This document shows, piece after piece, positions 25,664-38,508 of a DNA stretch of 64,000 bases. The number at the start of each line of letters is the position of its first letter. Position 1 is the stretch's first letter. The stretch is taken from positions 2,690,124-2,754,123 of the forward strand of contig NW_006499705.1 in NCBI RefSeq assembly GCF_000471905.2. The letters run 5' to 3'. The notes beneath the pieces were generated by a model. It ran no database searches, was not told the DNA's origin, and saw only the letters and a list, made by a program, of their open reading frames with translations. This stretch comes from Amborella trichopoda. Taxonomy: Eukaryota > Streptophyta > Magnoliopsida > Amborellales > Amborellaceae. The translations under genes were made by a program, and so were the position numbers.

Positions 25664-25705
<42 letters not shown>
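25406..25705. repeat. (TA)n tracts flanking ACGT-rich filler and a 20-N gap
   Basis: (TA) runs at 25,406-25,446 and 25,666-25,705 enclose sequence made almost only of GTTACGT, ACGTACGT and TTAGTTACG words, with 20 Ns at 25,544-25,563. The matching place in the left arm (about 18,109-18,122) has only a short ATATATAT run. This looks like an unresolved (TA)n expansion rather than natural sequence. Confidence 0.8.
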
Positions 25706-25709
<4 letters not shown>

Positions 25710-26320
25710 AATCATGCTATATATGTTTTGATTCGCACTTGATTACGTCTATGTGTGACTTCACGTTAATAAGTTAGAAACATGATGGTTATAATATCAA
25801 TTGTGTTAAATGCTTACATGAATGGCGATATACGTGGCATGAATGAATTGGTATATGTACGAAATAATGACATCAAGTTTCCACTTACTGGGCTATGAAG
25901 CTCATCCCTTACTTTCACCATGTAGATAGTTAATCCACACTGATGGAGAGCCTACGCCAAGAAACCGTCAAGGCGGATGCTAACCCCATCAAGACGTTAG
26001 ACTTGTTTATATTTTTGACAGTTTGGCTTTGGGTCGTAGGCCTCTAGGTTGTATATTTTTTTGTTTCTGAGTATATGGTGTATGGGCCTCGGTATGGCCA
26101 TGATGCCCTTTGTAATGTTCATGATTTTATGGGAGTGATTATGCTTATCTTAGTTCTTGGTGAATGCTCAAATCTTTTTGGTTGGGTGGTTATTAGAATT
26201 CTTTTTCAAGCTGTTGAGTACTTGTTTGATACCGGCTTTGATTCAACCTCCATGTTCGATCTCGCACCCTGCGGGCTCGGTGCTGGCCTTTGTGGGCCGG
26301 TAGGGGGTGGGGTTGTGACA

Positions 26321-28745
26321 GTTATATCATGCATAATTTGAAAGTTATTGACAGTTTGTTAGAGAGTGTCTGATCTGTATAGTTATTTTCAGGAAGTTTG
26401 CACTTTTGTATGTGGGGGTTTTGAGCAATCAAAACTTATAATCTTGAGTTTGGGCCGAGTTTCTCTTTTGAGGAATTGTATCTAGTTCCATGTAAAATTG
26501 GGCTCATAAAAAAATTCCTCATATTTTATGAGAAATGGTCATTTTATCAGAGGTGTGTCAGCCTGTGTTTTCTGGTATACACTGCAAAACTTAACTCTCT
26601 GAGACACAAGCTATTTGTGTCCTTTTGGTCCATTATTTCATATACCCACTTAATGTAATTTATTCTATTTTGAGCCTATTATAACTGAGAAGAAGTCCCA
26701 TGAGTAAATTTTGAATAAATTTAAAGTTATGTCCATATGATTGAATGATGCACATCCTGAAAAACCAAAAAAACTACATGAGCAACATTCTAAGTGTAAG
26801 TAGGGTATAGATATCTTATACTCTAATGTAATCCAATTATAGAGAATCAGTTGTTATAAGTTTTATGCCTTCATAGAGTGTATTAAATCAGTGGGATGAC
26901 TGTATAAATCCCACTGAGTCATGAATATAAGATTTAATACCCGATACCCGAATATTGGTCAAGATCCGAGTTTCTTTCAAAAAGTGTATGATGTTATTCT
27001 CAATAAGGCCAAAGATACATTACGATAGATTGGACCATGAGCACAATGACAAAAAAGGGAAAGAGAAGATGAAAATAAATCAGAGATCGAAAGCAAAGGC
27101 TTGCCACTCCACAAGACGTAGCTATGGGATCACAAGGTATTATTCCTTACCTTTTTATGCATAACTCTAATATTTTGCCAAATTATTGTTTCAAGAGAAA
27201 CAAACTTCACTCCATGATTTCTTATGGTTATTGATTGGTGGATTATCTTGGTATAACATATGATGATTAATAGTATCTCTTAGCATATTACACGATTATT
27301 ATAATTGGAAAGCAAGGGCTAGTCACATAAGCTATAAACTTGAAAAATGTCAATACTTCCATATTGAAATATTTGGGTGCTTGTGCACACTCTAATATGA
27401 GTCGATACATAGAATATACATGTATTTTTATTCTAGATCTCTTTTCTCTAATTTAAAATACCAATCCATTGGATGTAGCTAATTCAAGAAAAATAACATA
27501 TGTAAGAATTATATGTGATTAGATGAGTATTATGATACATGTGGAATGGTTATTGTTTGTGGCCTGTTTTATAACATGCGAACTCTTGAGACGTATCTTG
27601 ATTATGTCATTTGCATTGACTAATCCTTATGTTGTTTCATGCTCCATGCTTTATACCTTTTTGAGCTTTCATAGATGTCAAGATAATAAAGTCAATTATC
27701 ATATTCCCCTTTCGTGAATACTTTGTGATGCTTAGATCCCAACATGATTCTATTAAACGATTGGGTAGATATCGATTAAAGGATTCTAAGATGAGCTACA
27801 GAATTAGAGGTCAAATCAGGATAGGATCGAGTAATAACAGAAAAAAAGACTAGATCGTATAGGAACGGACACGATCGCACAAGAGTTTTCATGTATGAAA
27901 TAAAATTTTCCTTAAAGTTGCATGTTTTTCACTATTTTTCAAATTGAGAACAAACCGAATCAAAATGAATCTTATGCAAGGAATGTGATAATTGAGAACA
28001 AATCATGAAAGGGAATTTGATTTAAAAACTTGTTTTTCTACAGTTAAACAACTTCAAAATAAAAACAAAAACACTTCTTTTTCTAAACAAGGATCTCCGG
28101 ATTTCAAATGTTTTAGCAAAAGATGACGTTATAAACCAAAGGAGAACCTACCCCATTTTATGTATTACTATGGAAAACTGGGGTTATGACAATGGAAAAC
28201 TCCATATTACTTTCACTTTTGGATGATCGCCCTAAAAAGACTCGTTTAGCATTATCCTATGACCACATAATTGTGTATCATAATCTTTTGGAGTCTCTTT
28301 GAATAGTGTTCTTTTTTAGACCTTTAAAGTATTCCTTAAAAGAAAGTTGTATTTCCAAAACCGTAAATTCAAGTTATTTTGAAAGACAAGCTTGTTGGTT
28401 TTAGTGGGAGCATCATTGATCAATCAAGTAGTAAAACCATCCTCAAAGAAAACCTTGGTCTTGATTTTGGAAAATTTATATCTAATATCAATTTTGCTTA
28501 TTGAAAATTTTAGAAAAGGCGCTGTATAAGATTGATTTGTGGAAAAAACGTAATGACCTCGTATTTGAAATTGATCTTTTTATAAACCTATGAGCCATTT
28601 TCTTCCGCTGCACTATAACTATCATTGTATTGATTTTGCGCCACACTGAAAGACTTGAGTCACTTGGAAAAATGCCGCTTGTGAAAGTTACTGGGCACCT
28701 CTATGTTAGACTTTTTATTTTTCAATAATTGATTGGGTAACATTA
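26321..28745 (+). mobile_element. rest of the internal region of copy C1
   Basis: Reverse-complement match to about 10,050-12,320 (for example 'CTTCCGCTGCA', 'TTCATGACCAATGAGCC' reversed, 'AAACAAGGATCTCC'). Non-coding as far as I can read. It ends at about 28,745, where the opposite-orientation copy R2 begins, making a tail-to-tail junction of internal regions. Confidence 0.68.
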
Positions 28746-30559
28746 ACGCAATGAATCCCTTTTTGCTTCAGTTGTTCTCAATTTCTAAAATGGTGAAAAA
28801 TATGCAACTTTAAGGAAAATCTTACAAGAAAACATTTTTTCATGACCAATGAGCCCTACATGCTATGTAATAATCGTCATATACCATTCATAAAAAATTT
28901 CTATACTCACTTGTACACATAAGAATTATATTGCATAACTAAGTATTCACAAAATGATAATACAGATCATGACATTATCTTGGCATCTAGGAAAGCTCAA
29001 AATAATAAAACATGTAGTTTGAGGCATCATAAGGACTAGCCAATGCTAATGACATATTCAAGATACATCTCATAAATTCTCATGTCATAAAACACCCCAC
29101 AAATAATAACAATTTCATATATTTCATAATGCTTATGTAATCACAGGTATAACTCTAACATATGCCATATTTCTTGATTTAACCATATCAAACGGATTCG
29201 TATTTTGAATCTAAGATCATAGATCTAAAATCAAAATACTTATACATATGTCTTGCGTCTTTAACTCATATAAAAGTGGACACAAACACTCAATTATCTC
29301 AATATAGAACTATTGGCCTATTTCAAGTTTATAGCTTATATGACTAGTCCAAGCTTTCCAATCATAATACTCACATAACATGCTAAGATAGAATATTAAT
29401 CATTAATTATAAGATATCAAAGGCTCAAGATGGTTGTTCTCAGACAAAAGATTTCCCAACATACTAAACTCGTGCATAAAGGGAGAAATAAGGCATACCT
29501 TATGTCTAATAAGGACCAAATCATAGTGTGCCAACCCCTTTGTTCCGATCTATGATTTGACTACACCATTTCTTTCTCCCTTTTGTTACTGTACGCATGG
29601 TCTCATTTATCCTAAAGTGTATTTGGCTTTGTTGACAATATCAGCATACACTATCCGAGAGTAGCTCAGATCTAGACCAAGACTCGGGTATCGAGTATTA
29701 AATCTTATGCACATGGTTCAGTAAGGTTTATACAACACTCTCACTGATCTAATACACCCTATGAAGTCATAAAAACTTCTAACAACTAATGCTCCATAGT
29801 TGGATTACAAGAGTGTAAGGTACTCGCACCCTACTTACACCTAGGACATTGTTCATGCAGTTTTTCTAGATTTACAAGATGAGCACGACCCACTTCTATG
29901 GGCATAACTTTAAAACTATTCAAAATTTACTCATGAGACATATTCCTAGTTACAATACACTCAAAATGAAACAAATTACATTAGGGGGTAATACGAAATA
30001 ACTGATCAAGAAGGCCTTGGTCAATTTCTGCACAGTGTAGCAAAAATTGCAGTTTGACTTACTTCTGATCAAACGACCATATCTCATAAAATATGAAGAA
30101 TTTTTCTATGATCTCAAATTCACATAAAACTAGACACAACTCCTAAAAAGTATAAGTCGGCCCTAACTCAATATCATATGTTTTGATTGCTTAAAACCCC
30201 CTAACGCAAAAAGGTGTCAAGTTCTTGGAAACTCATTTCACAAAACTAGCACACTCCAACAAACTGTTAATAACTTTCAAAATATACATGATTTGATCAT
30301 GGGACGTTTTCCTTATGAAACTACACTCAAAAACACAAAATACCATAGAATATCAACATTTTATATGAAGGTCCTACCACTATGTCTAAACCAGTGAGCA
30401 GTTCTCAAAATTGCAAGTCATAATTCTCATGCCATTGACACTATAAATTTTCTAGAATTAAGGCACATACACTTTGGCATTCGTGATCAAGTGCTTACAC
30501 ACTTTGAAAATCATACTTTTAGACCAAACTAAACGACAGAAGGACAATATTAGAATCGT

Positions 30560-30571
30560 GCTTTGATACCA
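30560..30571 (-). other. tRNA-Met-type primer-binding site of copy R2
   Basis: The minus strand reads TGGTATCAAAGC, 11 of 12 matches to the initiator tRNA-Met site TGGTATCAGAGC. It starts about two bases after the LTR end. This is the best-preserved site of the family in the window. Confidence 0.8.
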
Positions 30572-31890
30572 TTCGTTGGTTATATAAGACCAATGAGCTG
30601 GAAACTCAATTTATAAATTTTCCACTTTTTTGAAACCATGAAGTTTTGAATACACAAAAGCTTCATAACAAAACTGTAATATACAAATTCCAACCAACCC
30701 ACAAGCTAGACTTATACAAACCTTAAAAACTAGAAATTACAACTTCAATGGGTCCATTTACAAGTCCCTTACTAAAAATAAAAATAATTCAATACATTAT
30801 TTAAATACTCAAAATGCTTGTCTTTAAAACACACTACATTATGCATACTCAAAATTCCTCATCCTTTTGAAATTACATGCTGACTTCATCTGCAATCTTC
30901 ATCCTCATCAAATACCACAGTACTACACATACACCATGTACTTAATCATGATGAGCCAATATGATTTCAAATTTTGAACTTGCATGAACAATATAACATG
31001 GCATTAAAAGCTTATACTACAAAGTCATGAGAATGATCATGTTTCTCATATAATATACTCAATTCCTTCAACCATAAGGCATTCAATAACTGTAAATCAC
31101 AACAAATAAGCATGCAAGCAAACATGGAGAAGTCAAGGTCGACCCTTTACGTCACAATTTAGACCTTCAGGTACTTACTGTTGTCCATAAATGAGTGCAT
31201 AAGTGGTTTCAATAGCACAAGGAGATCAATCCATTTGGGAAGCTTAAAAAAAAACTTTAAAACCACTTAATAAGGTTCAATTAGAGAGAGTAATATGACA
31301 GAGATCAGATTTCGAAGGGAAATAGAGAAATCCAACTCAAAACAATAAAAGTGTGGTCCACCGGTCCACAAAACTTTTCTCAATGCAAAAGGGGAAACTC
31401 CAACCCAACAATTAATTCTCTAAAATGAAAATTAATTCACTGATTTTGATGATAAACAAAAGATATGCTCAGAAAAAATCGGATGGAAATAGACTATGGA
31501 AAACTAGACATGAAACAAAGAGATTGAGGGTACATAACTTAAGATCATGATGAAGGACCACACTATCCAAGTCAAGCATAGAGATCACTCAAAACTATTG
31601 ATTGAAAGAGGTAAAAGCTTCTATAAATATAAGTTTACAATAAGCCTTTGAACATGAAAGAGTGAAATTATGAAGAGGAAAACAAAAATTGATTAGTACC
31701 TTGATGGTAGTATAAGCTCAACTTGACCTTGAAGAAGGGGGAATACCATATGAGATCAAATGATAATCAAAGATGATCAAACATAAGAGGCAAACGGGGT
31801 GGTGTGTGGATATCAATGTAGATCTCTCCTTCTCATTATTAGTTCATAAAAGGCGTTTCTCCAAAATTTGGGTTTTAATTGAACTTTAGG

Positions 31891-31891
31891 G

Positions 31892-31941
<50 letters not shown>
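31891..31941. repeat. (TA)n microsatellite at the LTR TATA position
   Basis: About 50 bp of TA repeats. Aligned with the C1 LTR, it occupies exactly the place of the TTTATATAAATATC block, between 'ATCAC-TTCA' and the 'GTTCAATTAAAACC' side on the minus strand. Confidence 0.8.
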
Positions 31942-31944
<3 letters not shown>

Positions 31945-32168
31945 GTGATGAGATTGGAACTGATCTTGACCTTATAATGCAACTCATCTATGGCACATAA
32001 GATGCCATAATCCTAATCACTCATCTTCATCGAACCACTTAGATGAAGGGATGAGATTCAACACCATTATCATTCCTTTAAACCCTAATATGAGCCATTT
32101 GCCTTCTAGTCCTTGTCCCATGTTTTATTTCCATTTAAGCTCATATTGAAGATTACATAAAGGGAAAA

Positions 32169-32547
32169 GTTTATATAGAGTCGAGGCTCTAAACAATCAA
32201 ATTCGAGCCTACCTCAAAAATTTTATTAGAAGAGGTTGTTTTGATGCCCAAATGTCCTCAAATTGATCATCTCAACATCAAGATGCATGGACATGAGAAA
32301 AAAAAATGGATTTCAAGTTTTGGATATTGTGTATTTTGTAACGCATTTTTGGACCGTCAATTTTAAAGATTCTCAAGTTTTCATAGATCTCTCGATGTAC
32401 ATTACTTTTTAAGCTTTAAACTTTATAAATAAAGATGGAAATATATTTTAAGGCTATCAAAAAGATTTTCAGAATTGAAACCACATTTCTCGACACTATT
32501 TGAAGGTACTCTAATTTGATTGTTTAGAGCCTAGGCTCTATACAAAC
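32169..32547. mobile_element. MITE of family M1 inside the R2 LTR
   Basis: 379 bp with terminal inverted repeats of about 35 bp: left GTTTATATAGAGTCGAGGCT..., right (reversed) GTTTGTATAGAGCCTAGGCT..., both continuing into CTCTAAACAATC. It interrupts the LTR relative to the C1 copy. Other, more decayed copies are listed at 2,860, 53,264, 54,820 and 57,190. No clear target duplication, no coding. Confidence 0.75.
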
Positions 32548-34225
32548 CGCACCCTTACTTAAATAGCCATGGCTTTTTAATAAAAAAAAGAAAGCACACT
32601 AAGGATAAGGGCATCTGCAATTAAGTAATTTAGAACATCCATATGTGTATATAAAATATCTATAACACACAATCAATAGAAATTCACCAATACTTAGGCT
32701 TCACATGGCTTAAACCTATGAGATGATGCCATATGAGACACACTCACATGCCATAAAATCTTATGTGGGAAATAATTTTAAATCAAAATAATTCTCAAAA
32801 ATCTATGGCTTCACATACCAAACGGTGGCCCATGTGAGAAAATTAAACATGTGACAAAATACTTTATTAAGTTATAACAAAATATAACAGCACAATATAA
32901 CATGTTATAACATAATACCAACAAAAGAGCTAATGACAAAAAGGTCCCCATGTGGCTATGACATCATCAAGGGAAGGTGGGGGTGCCACATTGCATCCCT
33001 ATATAGCCACATGAGACCATGGTGGCACCCCATCAGATGTCTTTGTTTAGTATTTATGTTCAACAAATTCAAAAAGCCTATTTTTGGTGTTTAAAAAATT
33101 CTAAAAATTTTCCAAATATTATCTAAATGATTTCTCAACATTATTACATATTCTCTTATCAATATTAAATTAAATGGACTAAGGTAATAAGATCTCTAGG
33201 CTCAATACTAGCAAACAGAGTATTCCATTAGGCTAGTCCAAAATGATGTTTCACCAGTATCTCAAGATGACCCAACAGACCTATGCTCCGAAGTCTATGT
33301 CAGGGGCGCATAACTGGCCACATCAAAGTCACTAAGCCAAAGCCTCCCATCATCGAGTTTTCAATAGAATATAGGTACACCCCTATGGGACATACTATTG
33401 TTCTAATACAGGGGCCCTCCCAAGGCACATATACACTAGCTCTTCTAAGTCGGATAATACAACAGAAGAGTGGCTTCCCATGCGACTGTAAGTGCACATA
33501 TCGTGGTACAGTCTCGTATCAGGGTACGGACTCATGTCCATTGAGTCATGACCACTCCACTAAGGACGAATACTTGTAAAATACTCGGGTTCTATTGTAC
33601 TCAATTGATTCTCGTAATCTTGACCAACCATCACAACCATGAGGTATCCTAATCAATATAACCCGGATTTGGAGGTGACCCTCACACCTCTTTAAGAGAT
33701 TACTATCTCAAAGCACATGCATCCATTACCTCATGAGCTTTGAGTACATAAATTTAGGCCCTAATGCACCAAGATCCCTGATTCATTCGCTCTCTTACTC
33801 CCATTAAGCGAAAGACTATTAGCATTAAGGCCTGAAACGCAACATAACCAACAAATCCGGCTTAAAAGAGCCGGTGCACAAGTGCTTTGAGATGACCCCT
33901 ATTTTAGGGAACTTATATTCCCATAGGGATACACCGATAATCCAGTGAGAACCAATTATAGAAAACTAAGAGTGATTTGATGTAGTCAATTATGTGTCAC
34001 TGCCATAAACTGTGAAACATTGGTCCGTTGGGTCACATGGATCACTACTAGAAACTAGCCCAATGGAATACTCCAATATCTAATGTTAACTCATTACCTT
34101 TGGTCTATTTAATTTAATATTGATGAGAAAATGTGTGTTCATGGTGAAATATCATTTACAAAAAATTGGGAATTTTTTATCATTTTTCTTGAAATTTTTA
34201 AATCACATAAAACGCCATTTTAAAT

Positions 34226-35700
34226 TGTGGGAAGGGGCATTATTGACAACTTATATGTTATTTTTAGAAAATGCTATTTTTAGTAAATTAAAGGGAAAAA
34301 GAAGAGCCAGAGAGAGCAAAGAAAAAAGGGAAAAGAGAAAAAGAACCGTGCACCTAAAGAGAGAGAAAGGTAAATAGGTCAAATTTTCCAAAAATAGCAT
34401 TTTCTTGAATTAAAATGTAATTTCGTATTAATGAAATATGACCAAAATACCCCTCCCCATAATGCAAGAAATGACCAATTGGTCGCCTTTGGAGAAAGCC
34501 TAAGTCATGGACACCATTTGAGGTCAATTCGGGGGCTTCCCGTGGCAATTCGAACGATCAAACACCGTAGGATTGTTGCTCGTATTATTATGCATGTTTT
34601 GATACCCATTGATCGTCCTGAAACGGAGTTTTAAGTAAGAACCCAAAATCCAGCCAAGTCTATAAACTTTTGATTCTTCGACTACCAATATAGCACGATC
34701 ACTGACGTTTTGAGAGCTCTTTCTTATCACAAATTGTAGAGAATATTATCACGATCATTTTGTGGTAAAATTCGTTCATTTTAAACTCCATTTGAGCGCA
34801 TTCCAAATTTGGGAGGTCGTCGAAAAATGGGATTTCGGCTACCGAAAAGTGTGCCTTCTTTAACCTTCAAATTCAGTGTCATCCGACCTCCAATCCCACA
34901 CAAAAATTATATCAAACTTAAGCCCTTCGAAGCAAGGTCGCAACGAACCCATACTTTCGACGATCCAAAATCAAGATCCCAAGATATCTCCTCTTGAATA
35001 TGGAAATGTTTCACTTTTCAAGTCTGAAAATTCAAGTGTCGAGCCCATCTTCTCTCTAAAAATTCTCTCGTTTCGGGTCACACCATGATGTGTGTCATAT
35101 GTCAAAACTAGCGTATTGACGAGATTTAGCTCGTGTCCGAATTTAAAAGTAATTGGACTCAAAATGAGCAAGTTATGAGCATTTAAAATTCACCCCGAAA
35201 TGAGAAATCACAGTATTCATAAATGGTTTATGGAAACTGGTTCATGGAGGTTGCACCGCAATAGTATAAAACCCACATTTTTTTGGTAAGCTAGACACAG
35301 AATGGTCCCGAAGGGTCCAATTGAGCAGAAATTTGGTATTTCCGGGATTTTTCGACATTCCGAATCTAATGGTGGTTGTCCGTTCGTCTAAAACTTGAAA
35401 AATATGGTTGTAGTTATATGGTCATTTTTAGGACAATAGGAGTTGTATTTTCGAACCACATTTTGTCCTGATCATCTTAAACTCGTCAGATTGGGCTGAA
35501 ATTTGGCTAGGATCCTTCAAGCACCCCAAGCCATCATCCTACAGGTTTTGGGGTCATTCTGCCTTTTTTAAAAAAACAACTTTATTTGATCAGTGCTTCC
35601 GTAATGCGTAGGCATTTTTTGTACCGGCGAGACCAGATTGCAACAGGTTCCTTCCTTATTCGTGCCGAGGGTTAAGTTAGTCAAAAAATACCCGATAACA
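34226..35700. mobile_element. unidentified insert in LTR C2 (LTR-like?)
   Basis: About 1,475 bp starting TGTGGGAAGGGG and ending CCCGATAACA, so TG...CA ends are possible. The text ('GTAATTGGACTCAAAATGAG', 'TTGGGCTGAAATTTGGCTAG') resembles solo LTRs of plant retrotransposons from memory. I see no matching 5-bp target duplication (TAAAT versus ATGTT) and no coding. An alternative is that the other copies lost this segment. Confidence 0.4.
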
Positions 35701-36204
35701 ATGTTCTTTTTACTCACATGTGCCACTCTGGTATGTGCGAAGCCATGGAAATTTTTTTGAGATTTATTTTGATTTAAAAATTATTATCTACATAAGATAT
35801 TATAACATGTGGGTGTTTCTCATGTGGCATCACCTCATAAGTTTAAACCATGTAAAGTACAACTATCGAAGAATTTCTATTGGTTGTGTCATAGATATTT
35901 TATTCACACATGTGGGCTTTTACCAATTACCAAAATTGACATGCCCTTGTACATAAAATAGCTTTATGATTTATAAAAACTAAGGGCTTTTGTGAAATCA
36001 CTTCTATGAACATATGTGGAAATAAACTATAAGGCAAAAACCAAAAGATAAATAGTTTGAATTAGGGTTAAACGAGTGATAAAGGTGATTAAATCTCATC
36101 CCTTCATGTATTTAATTAAATGGGATTGAATGGCTAGGATTATGGTCTCTCATGTGCCATAGATGAGATGCACCAAGGGTCAAGATCAATTCACATCTCA
36201 TCAC

Positions 36205-36214
36205 TTTATATAAA
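36205..36214 (+). promoter_or_regulatory. LTR TATA box (copy C2)
   Basis: TTTATATAAA in the same 'CACTTTATATAAATATCTC' context as at 15,671 in C1. Confidence 0.55.
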
Positions 36215-37664
36215 TATCTCACAAGGTTCAATTAAAACCTAACTTAACAAACACATTTGTGAAAGAGAAAGAGAGAGAGAGAACGATCTATCTAGGTTTC
36301 ACACCCCAACCGTAGGCTCTTGGTTTTGATGATCAACCTTGATCACCACATTTTCTAAATAGTGCTGGTCCATCATTGAAGATCACTTTGAGTTTCCTTA
36401 CCATCATTTGATCTTTTCACTTTCGAATACTTCTTGTAAATTTGCATTTACATAAGTATTTGTTTCTATTTATCATTTGTTTTCATTGATCTAAGTGTTT
36501 GAATTGAATTGTGTAGTCCTTACCTTGAACATGCCTAAAATTGCTTCAAACTCCTTCATTCATGTCTAGTTTTCATTAGAGTTTTTCCATTTGAATTTTT
36601 TGAGCAATTTAGGTCAATTCATTCACTAAGATCAGTAACTTTATATTATCTTGGAGAAACAAAATTGGCTTTGTGATCTCCCCTTTTGTGTTGAGAAACG
36701 ATTGATGTTCCCTCACTCCATAATGTGTAGATTGACTTACTACACCTTGATTTGTCTAGCCTTTTTCATGTCCGAATGTTTTTTAGTATGCAAGTATTTT
36801 TCTAAACCATATCAGTGTGTCTTCATCATAATTCCAAGTTCAAATTTTGGGTGCATTGTGAGCTTTCGTGTTGAGAAAAGTTTTGATAGTCCCATGGACT
36901 ACATAGTGTAGTTAGTTCATAGTTTGCTTGTTTGGTGTTAGTTCTTTCTCATCTGATCCAATGTATATTTCTCTCTTTAATTGAACTTTCTTAAATGCTG
37001 TTAAAGTGATTTTAAGCTTCTCAAGTGAATTGATCTCCTTGTGAAAATAAAACCATCCATACTCTCATTTATAGGACAAAATTAAGTACTAAAAAAATCT
37101 GTTAGTGATCCGTACACAAAGGGTTAGACATTAACATCCCAATGATTTCTTGCATGTTTATTTTTAACAATTTACAGTTATTTAATGGTTTATGATTTCG
37201 AGGAATTGAGTATATCATATGTAAAACATGTAGTTGATGCTTCACTTCAATGCCATGTTGGATTGTTGGTCATAAACCAATCAAGTAGAATTCATATTTG
37301 GTTCATTGTGAGGTGCATATTTAATCTTGTGGGTTTGATGAAGATGAAGAGTGGAAAATAAATAAGTATGTATTTCTTAAATGATAAGAAACTTTGAGTA
37401 TTTATGTTGTATTGTGTTGTGAAATGAGTAATCGAGTATTTGAGTTGTCTTGTAATTGGTTGTATTTAAGTTTGGGATTTATAAGGGACAAATTAGGGTT
37501 GTAATTTTATTTCAAAATTAAGTATGAGTCAGGCGTAGTGGCTGCAATGTGTACATCATTGACAACTTATATAAGAATTGATTTATTCTAAAACCTCATG
37601 GTTTCACAATAATGAAAAAAAAATTAACTTTGAGTCACTTAGACTTGGTCTAATACCACCATCA

Positions 37665-38508
37665 GTCAGCCACTAAGGTGAGTGAGGGGCTGCCACGTCA
37701 CATCCCTATGGGATGTCCTTGATTGTCATATTGTGGAAACAAATTCAAAAAGGCTCATTTTGGGGTTTAAAAAATTTCAAAATATTATCTAAAATTTTCA
37801 AAAATTTTCCAAATGATTTTTCATTAATATTACACCTTTTATGATCAAAATAAAATAACACCAAAGGTAAATGAGATCTCTAAGCTTAACAATAGGCACT
37901 GGAGTACTCCATTTGGGCTAATCTCATGTGGCAGTCCACTTCGTCTCAAGGTGACCCAACAGTCTGTGGCAGGGACACATAATTGACCACATCGAAGTCA
38001 CTTTAATTAAGCTTCTCATCATCAGGTTCTCAATGGATAATAGATTCACCATTGTATAACATATAAGTACTCAAAAACAGGGGCCCTCTCAACGCACATG
38101 TGCACTCGCTTCTTAGTGGGATCAAACTATAGAATAGTGGCTTCCCAAAATGCGACTGTTAGTGCATATGCCATGGTGTGGTCTCGTGTCAAGATACAAA
38201 CTCATGTCCCTTGAGTCATGACCACTCAACACAAGGCCATTACTCAGAAAATACTTGGGTTCTATTGTACTCATTTGGTTCTCATCGCCATGGCCAATCA
38301 CCACAACCATTAGGCATACTCAACAAAAAAGCCCCAACTCGGAGGTGACCCTCAAACCTCCGCGAGAGATTACTCTCTCAAAGCGCAAATACTCATTGCC
38401 TCATGTACTCGAGGTATATAAATCGGAGCCCCAATACACCAAACATCCATATTCAATTTCTCTCTCTTAGTCCCAACTCTAATACAAGGGTCCTCTCAAG
38501 TCACATGT
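37665..38508 (-). mobile_element. LTR fragment R3, reverse orientation
   Basis: Reverse-complement match to 14,130-15,000 of the C1 LTR ('GGTCATGACTCA', 'GAGAGTAATCTCTC', 'TAGACTGT-GA...' blocks). It joins directly to the 3' end of C2 at 37,664/37,665. Confidence 0.65.

Larger units (their letters stand above)
17459..26320. mobile_element. 8.9-kb fold-back (long inverted repeat) element with minisatellite arms
   Basis: Left arm about 17,459-19,585 and right arm about 19,625-26,320 are reverse complements, after discounting a hAT insertion at 20,414-23,933 and expansions in the right arm; the loop is about 39 nt (19,586-19,624). The outer ends are CATAACAACCACGCCCCC on the left and, reverse-complemented from 26,320, TGTCACAACCCCACCCCC on the right. 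From the end inward each arm holds a GC-rich block with 'CACTGAGCCC', a stretch with 'CATAGCCCAGTAAGTGGAAA', array B, array A, then a core of about 440 bp. No transposase is recognised apart from that of the nested hAT. The plan resembles fold-back transposons, whose long inverted ends carry tandem subrepeats, but the superfamily is unknown. I could not find a clean target duplication ('ATAAATTC' versus 'GTTATATC'). Confidence 0.78.
28755..33853 (-). mobile_element. LTR retrotransposon copy R2, reverse orientation
   Basis: On the minus strand: LTR from 33,853 (TGTTGGTTATGTTGCG) to about 30,574 (...ACCAACGA), primer-binding site at 30,571-30,560, then internal sequence to about 28,755. With C1 it forms an inverted pair, LTR and internal facing internal and LTR, spanning 14,094-33,853. 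The LTR carries an inserted M1 MITE and a (TA)n expansion at the TATA-box position. No coding is recognised. Confidence 0.75.
33878..37664 (+). mobile_element. LTR copy C2, 5'-truncated, with a 1.47-kb insert
   Basis: Matches C1 from 14,553 onward and ends ATACCACCATCA at 37,664. A TATA block lies at 36,205-36,214. Between 34,226 and 35,700 is sequence absent from the other copies (next entry). Its 5' end faces the 5' end of R2, so R2 and C2 form another head-to-head inverted pair centred near 33,865. Confidence 0.72.

Noticed and set aside
17440-26340. Interpreting the fold-back element as two ordinary LTRs because its ends are TG...CA
   Set aside because: The two arms are inverted, not direct, with a 39-nt loop and no internal region or primer-binding site.
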